NCBI GenBank assembly: GCA_938046495.1
Contig: CALIXG010000017.1
Location: 1 to 8,745 of the forward strand
From: an uncultured Candidatus Saccharibacteria bacterium
GTDB taxonomy: Bacteria > Patescibacteriota > Saccharimonadia > Saccharimonadales > Saccharimonadaceae
Reading direction: 5' to 3'
DNA length: 8,745 nucleotides
The notes under the pieces: model-generated
The model's database searches: none
Told to the model about the DNA's origin: nothing
What the model saw: only the letters and a program-made list of their open reading frames with translations
Translations under genes and position numbers: made by a program
In this document: positions 5,244 to 8,745 of the stretch, piece by piece
Layout of the letters: every line of letters begins with the position of its first letter
How positions within the stretch are numbered: the stretch's first letter is position 1

Positions 5244-6191
5244 TCAGAGCTGACACTGGTACTTAGTGGCATCGGTCGGCTCATAGGTGTCTAAGGTGAG
5301 AATAGCATCTTGAAGATTTTTTGGCAAATTATCACACTTTTCTTTCGATTCCGTGGCAAACGGTGCGACGTATTTCCAAGAGCCACCCGGCAGGTCGCGC
5401 TCGTAAATATCCGTAGAAGTAGCATTAGAATAAATCGTGCGATTCGGGTTAAGTGGGTTTGGGTCGTTTGCGTTATTTTCGGTTTTCACGCGGCTGAGTT
5501 TGGCGTAGACTTTGGTGCCATCGGAATTTGTGACAATACGACCACCGGTAATAGTGTAATTATCACCAACCGTAGTGACGAGCTGATTAAAATTAATATT
5601 TAAATCATTCCACTTGACGATTTGTGGCTTACGATCGGACGGAGTTTTCTCGTTTTTATCGCCGGTATCGGAGCCATCAGACTTTGGATCAGAACTTACC
5701 ACCTTGGTTTTAGTAGCGGATTCATATTGAGCGATAATTTCGTCGCTATGCTTTAAATCGTTTTGAAAATTAGCAATGAGCTTAGAATTTTTGGCATTAC
5801 TGGCGCCCATGGCGATAAAAGCATAGAGCGAAAGGCCAGCGAAGAAGACAGCCAAAATCGAAGCGACGAGAGCGATGGGTTCGGCATTATTCTTTTTCTT
5901 TTCACGAAGTTCACTGGAATTATCAATGCTTTCGAGCAACTCCGGTGGCGTGCCATAAGGGGTAGTTGGTTCAACAAAATCACTTTCAGGAGCCGGTGCT
6001 TCCTCGGGAGTATCTGGAACAAAAGGACGCGAAAAGATATCGTCCGACTGAGTTTGAATAGGGGATTTTACTGCCTCAGAGTTTGGATCCGAAGCGATTC
6101 TCTGAGCTTGCACAGGAATTTTCACTGCTTCAGAGTTTGGATCCGAAGCGATTCTCTGATGATTTTTAAATAGATCTGAATTGTCTGACAT
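5244..6191 (-). CDS. Single-pass membrane protein of unknown function, downstream of pilB
   Basis: The 315-aa protein has an unstructured N-terminal part (1-103) rich in Asp, Glu, Ser and Pro. Next comes one membrane segment (about 105-129, from PIALVASILAVFF to FIAMGA) preceded by the basic run REKKK (96-100). A Ser/Asp/Lys-rich stalk follows (about 160-190), then a C-terminal domain (about 191-315). The positive-inside rule suggests the N-terminus is cytoplasmic and the C-terminus external. Cys286 and Cys313 are the only cysteines and could form a disulfide. The 13-residue unit QRIASDPNSEAVK occurs twice (12-24 and 30-42). The ATG is 8 nt after the pilB stop, and its ribosome site AAGGA (6197-6201) overlaps that stop codon, so translation is probably coupled. 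I recognise no family. A type IV pilus or envelope role is an inference from context. Confidence 0.85.
   Translation of the reverse strand: MSDNSDLFKNHQRIASDPNSEAVKIPVQAQRIASDPNSEAVKSPIQTQSDDIFSRPFVPDTPEEAPAPESDFVEPTTPYGTPPELLESIDNSSELREKKKNNAEPIALVASILAVFFAGLSLYAFIAMGASNAKNSKLIANFQNDLKHSDEIIAQYESATKTKVVSSDPKSDGSDTGDKNEKTPSDRKPQIVKWNDLNINFNQLVTTVGDNYTITGGRIVTNSDGTKVYAKLSRVKTENNANDPNPLNPNRTIYSNATSTDIYERDLPGGSWKYVAPFATESKEKCDNLPKNLQDAILTLDTYEPTDATKYQCQL
6070..6159 (-). repeat. In-frame tandem duplication, 54-bp period
   Basis: Two copies, 6070-6105 and 6124-6159, match at 35 of 36 bases (identical over the last 30), and their starts are 54 bp apart, exactly 18 codons. They encode the duplicated QRIASDPNSEAVK. 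Each unit begins TCAGAG and ends CTCTGA, a perfect 6-bp inverted repeat. Near-identity at synonymous positions points to a recent duplication or ongoing gene conversion. Confidence 0.9.
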
Positions 6192-6199
6192 AGTTTTCC

Positions 6200-7840
6200 T
6201 TAAATTACACGCGAGACTTCATCGAGAGTGGTTTCCCCACGAAGACAAGCGAAAATACCTTTTTGTTCAAGAGTGATAAGACCGGCTTTTTGGGCGGTTT
6301 TTTCGATGAGGTCGGTATTGATATCTTCGACATCACCGCGAATGAATTTTTGTACTTCTTCCGTAACGATTAATTGTTCCATAATCACCTTACGACCATT
6401 GTAACCAAAGGGATCTTCGATACCAGTAGGGACCGCTTGATAAAGTACAAAATTATTAGGGTCAAAAGTGAAGCCGAGTTGCTGATTAATCACCTCGTCC
6501 GAGAGATTCGAGAGAACATTCAAGACATACTTACGAGTAGCCTCATCCGGCTGGTAGGATTTCTTATTTTCCGAAAGCACACGCACTAGACGCTGCGCCA
6601 TTACCATACGAATTGAGCTCGAGAAAATTGGATTGGTGCCAATGAGGTCAATCATACGGGAAAAAGCAGCCGCGGTAGAATTGGCATGGAAGGAACTTAG
6701 AACTAAGTGACCAGTAATCGAAGCCTGAATCGCCGTCTTCGCAGTATCGGCATCGCGAATCTCGCCCACCATCACGACGTCCGGGTCGAGACGCAGAATA
6801 CTACGGAGACCGTCCGCGAAAGAACCACCCTTGGTGGTGTTGACTGGGATTTGTGAAACACCAGAAATGCCATATTCGATCGGATCCTCGAGAGTAATAA
6901 TCTTGCGATCAGTACTATTTAAAGCATTAAGCATGGAATAAAGAGTAGTAGATTTACCAGAACCGGTCGGACCGACCATGAGAACTAGACCGCGAGGATG
7001 TGAAACCACATCACGGATGGCAGCAAGTTCAGATTCAGAAAGGCCCAAGAGATCGAGATTAAGCAATGATTCATCGAAGTTAAAGAGACGAAGCACAGCG
7101 TCCTGACCGTACATAGTTGGCACAGTTTCGACACGGATATTCAAGAGATGTGAAGAGCCGTCACGGAAAATATCTTTTTGCATGTGGCCGGATTGTGGAG
7201 TGGTAGCCGCGGAAGAAACCCCGGCGCGCGAACCCAGTTCACCCATAAAGACACGATAACGATCACGTTCAATATTGGCGACTGGATGCAAAATACCATC
7301 GACGCGCATGCGAATACGGATGTTGTCGCGCAGATTTTCGATATGAATATCGGAAGCACCGAGTTTGTCAGCCTGGTCTAGAAGAAAATCAAAAACTTTG
7401 TCGGTACCGACGGAATTCAAGGTTTGAGAAACCGAAGCGATAGTCTCGGAGTCACCCTCGCTGGCAATTTTAATATCGTCATAATGCACTTCTTTTGGTG
7501 GATCATAGCGCAACATCATAGCCTGATAGCCACTATTCGAAATCAAGAAGAAGTCGACGCCATCGCCGTTGACATTAAAGCGGTCGGTAAGTTCTTTGAT
7601 AGTACTACGTGGGGCTTGCGAAGTGACGAGGAATTGATATGGTTCCCCGGCGCCACCTTTTTGCAAAGGCAGCACGTAGTCACTGTGCATTTTAGCAATA
7701 TCAATTAGGCCAAATACCAGAGGTAGGCGCTCTTCAAGTGGGCGCATATCGAGGTATGGAATATTAAGGGTCAGCGAACGGCGAGAGGTGGCCTCTTCCT
7801 CATTTTCACGCCTGGCTGCCTGGATTTGTGCTTCATTCAT
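6200..7840 (-). CDS. pilB: PilB/GspE-family type IV pilus assembly ATPase
   Basis: This cytoplasmic hexameric ATPase powers pilus extension or type II-like secretion. Counting from the ATG at 7840 (546 aa), the N2-type LGASDIHIE lies at 160-168. The Walker A motif is GPTGSGKST (290-298), the Asp box ITLEDPIEY (315-323), the Walker B region LRLDPDVVMVGEIRD (349-363, Glu360) and the His box TGHLVLSSFHANST (376-389). The zinc-binding CxxC pairs that PilB/GspE proteins usually carry after QRLVR are absent: the segment reads QRLVRVLSENKKSY (416-429), and AVPTGIEDPFGYNGR (469-483) lacks the second pair. The N-terminal ~140 residues are not clearly a standard MshEN domain. An upstream in-frame TTG at 7897 would put the promoter inside the gene, so ATG 7840 is preferred. 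It is the first gene of the operon. Confidence 0.94.
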   Translation of the reverse strand: MNEAQIQAARRENEEEATSRRSLTLNIPYLDMRPLEERLPLVFGLIDIAKMHSDYVLPLQKGGAGEPYQFLVTSQAPRSTIKELTDRFNVNGDGVDFFLISNSGYQAMMLRYDPPKEVHYDDIKIASEGDSETIASVSQTLNSVGTDKVFDFLLDQADKLGASDIHIENLRDNIRIRMRVDGILHPVANIERDRYRVFMGELGSRAGVSSAATTPQSGHMQKDIFRDGSSHLLNIRVETVPTMYGQDAVLRLFNFDESLLNLDLLGLSESELAAIRDVVSHPRGLVLMVGPTGSGKSTTLYSMLNALNSTDRKIITLEDPIEYGISGVSQIPVNTTKGGSFADGLRSILRLDPDVVMVGEIRDADTAKTAIQASITGHLVLSSFHANSTAAAFSRMIDLIGTNPIFSSSIRMVMAQRLVRVLSENKKSYQPDEATRKYVLNVLSNLSDEVINQQLGFTFDPNNFVLYQAVPTGIEDPFGYNGRKVIMEQLIVTEEVQKFIRGDVEDINTDLIEKTAQKAGLITLEQKGIFACLRGETTLDEVSRVI

Positions 7841-7847
7841 TTGCTTA

Positions 7848-7856
7848 ATTATAACA
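7848..7856 (-). promoter_or_regulatory. Extended -10 of pilB, probably leaderless
   Basis: On the - strand the sequence is TGT-TATAAT, a perfect extended -10, with only 7 nt before the ATG at 7840. Transcription would begin at or one base before the start codon, and there is no ribosome-binding site. The -35 position reads CTAAAT, a poor match, as expected for an extended -10 promoter. Confidence 0.65.
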
Positions 7857-7890
7857 TAAGCAGGTTCAAAATTTAGGTAGATTAACAGAT

Positions 7891-7919
7891 TAGACAAGGG
7901 GGTAAAAATAAGTTATAAT
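7891..7919 (+). promoter_or_regulatory. Sigma70-type promoter of the right-end gene
   Basis: TAGACA (7891-7896, 5 of 6 to TTGACA), a 17-bp spacer and TATAAT (7914-7919) make the best full promoter in the window. The predicted start near 7926 leaves a leader of about 53 nt. It is divergent from the pilB promoter, with start sites about 85 bp apart, so a bound regulator could affect both. Confidence 0.75.
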
Positions 7920-7926
7920 ATATTTG

Positions 7927-7941
7927 TCTTGTTTGACAAGA
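7927..7941 (+). promoter_or_regulatory. Inverted repeat at the transcript 5' end
   Basis: TCTTGT (7927-7932) and ACAAGA (7936-7941) pair perfectly around TTG, right at the predicted start site. It could be an operator or a 5' stem that protects the mRNA. GACAAG also occurs at 7893-7898 within the promoter, overlapping the -35. Confidence 0.4.
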
Positions 7942-7965
7942 GTAACTTAAAATTGACAGTTTTTC

Positions 7966-7973
7966 AAAGGAGG
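7966..7973 (+). promoter_or_regulatory. Perfect Shine-Dalgarno AAAGGAGG
   Basis: AAAGGAGG lies 5 nt before the ATG at 7979 and is the strongest ribosome site in the window. It fixes the start of the right-end gene and contrasts with the leaderless start of the divergent pilB. Confidence 0.85.
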
Positions 7974-7978
7974 GGAAC

Positions 7979-8745
7979 ATGAAAAAGAAGGACGCTGACC
8001 TGGTGGATTTTAATGCCGACCTAAGCAAGCTCATCAATTTCGAAAAAGAAATGGTGAATCAGATGCAGGCTTTTATCTACTATACGGATGGTTTGCGACA
8101 AAAACTACGGGCGCTCGATGATAATTATCGTTCGTCGCTGCACATGAAGGATGTTTATGAGCCGGATGAATTAAAAGCTTACGAAGAACTCAGCCGCTAC
8201 ATGCAGATAATTTACTATACGGTGCCGCGCCTGAAACAATACCTAGGTAAGGCGAAGGATTCAATCAATTTCATCAACCAAGTAATACGACCTGATCATT
8301 TTTTAAATTATTGGATCTTAATTGGTGAAGATTTGACCGCTGCCGTGAAATTATTTCTAGATTACGATCAGTTTTTGGCGAAGGCGTTGAATATTGAATT
8401 AATTCATAATGCAGTACTGGTTTATTCTTCCAAGTTGGCACAGCGTGAAGGTGAATCGATTAATGAAGAGACCGAGCGGGAGTGGATTGACGTAAGTCTT
8501 AATTCCCTAGCTCAGGCTTATACGGCTTTTTCGGAATTAGTGAATCATTTTAACGATTTCCAGAAGATAAATATTAAATATCGACCGACGGAATCGAAAA
8601 TTCTTAGCACGTCGCCGTTTTCGATTGAACTGGGCGGACATTGGAACGTAATTATTAACGAATCGAAAATGCCACCAGTGAAGACATGTGATACTTATGT
8701 GGCGCAACCGAAAATCAATAAACAACGGAGCAAGATTCGCAATCT
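7979..8745 (+). CDS. Unrecognised protein divergent from pilB (3' end outside window)
   Basis: The frame is open from the ATG to the window end, giving 255 residues without a stop. It begins MKKKDADLVDFNADLSKLIN. Residues 1-200 look almost wholly helical, with heptad-like hydrophobic spacing and aromatic-rich stretches such as AFIYYTDGLRQKL (31-43), RYMQIIYYTVPRLKQYL (73-89) and FLNYWILIGEDL (108-119). None is a clear membrane span. From about 205 a different, strand-rich region starts (SPFSIELGGHWNVII, 212-226) with the only cysteine, Cys237. Codon use is G-rich on this strand. It has its own strong promoter and Shine-Dalgarno. I recognise no family. Sharing a divergent promoter region with pilB hints at a linked surface role, but this is only context. 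Confidence 0.85.
   Translation, partial: MKKKDADLVDFNADLSKLINFEKEMVNQMQAFIYYTDGLRQKLRALDDNYRSSLHMKDVYEPDELKAYEELSRYMQIIYYTVPRLKQYLGKAKDSINFINQVIRPDHFLNYWILIGEDLTAAVKLFLDYDQFLAKALNIELIHNAVLVYSSKLAQREGESINEETEREWIDVSLNSLAQAYTAFSELVNHFNDFQKINIKYRPTESKILSTSPFSIELGGHWNVIINESKMPPVKTCDTYVAQPKINKQRSKIRN

Noticed and set aside
4943..5266. Plus-strand open frame opposite rplS
   Set aside because: It is the reverse of the L19 coding sequence, which is certain from its motifs.
5763..6173. Plus-strand open frame opposite the membrane-protein gene
   Set aside because: The - strand gene has a coupled ribosome site, a coherent domain layout and an in-frame repeat; the opposite frame has none of these.
7933..7958. 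Two perfect TTGACA hexamers at 7933 and 7953 as extra promoters
   Set aside because: No -10-like sequence lies 16-18 bp downstream of either; the TATAAT box with a proper -35 is upstream.

Overview
The window looks like a chromosomal segment of a small-genome bacterium, most plausibly a Candidate Phyla Radiation lineage of the Saccharibacteria (TM7) type. That assignment is an inference. It rests on housekeeping genes separated by short hypotheticals, a shortened YchF, a PilB without its usual cysteine motif, an RNase HII fused to a YraN domain, and several promoters whose TATAAT box lies only 6-7 nt from the start codon, which suggests leaderless mRNAs. TGA is used as a stop (5244-5246) and no gene needs it as a sense codon, so recoded CPR groups such as Gracilibacteria are unlikely. 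No rRNA, tRNA, CRISPR array, insertion sequence or phage gene was seen.

Left block (1-2373, all + strand): the C-terminal end of an unrecognised gene, a 134-aa unrecognised protein, tryptophanyl-tRNA synthetase (trpS) and a CYTH-domain protein. The 134-aa gene and trpS share an almost identical promoter-to-start module. This block is strongly C-rich over G on the + strand.

Middle block (2374-4739): a 200-bp intergenic region with a small inverted repeat and two tandem TATAAT boxes, then ychF (TTG start), then a two-domain RNase HII-YraN fusion. A possible 14-codon leader ORF overlaps the start of the fusion gene. A bidirectional hairpin terminator separates this convergent pair from rplS. 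From ychF onward the + strand changes to G greater than or equal to C although gene direction does not change.

Right block (4742-8745): reading on the - strand from 7840, a PilB/GspE-family ATPase is followed 8 nt later by a single-pass membrane protein with a tandem repeat in its cytoplasmic part, and then, after 64 bp, by ribosomal protein L19. The first two form a tight operon and suggest a type IV pilus connection for the membrane protein. Divergently, a strong sigma70-type promoter and a perfect Shine-Dalgarno sequence drive an unrecognised helical protein that runs off the right end.

Functionally, trpS, ychF, rnhB-yraN and rplS cover translation and genome maintenance. The pilB operon is the accessory, surface-related part. 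There is no obvious self-contained new defence or mobile system. The most interesting points are the leaderless promoter module, the fusion protein, the divergent pilB locus and the GC-skew switch.
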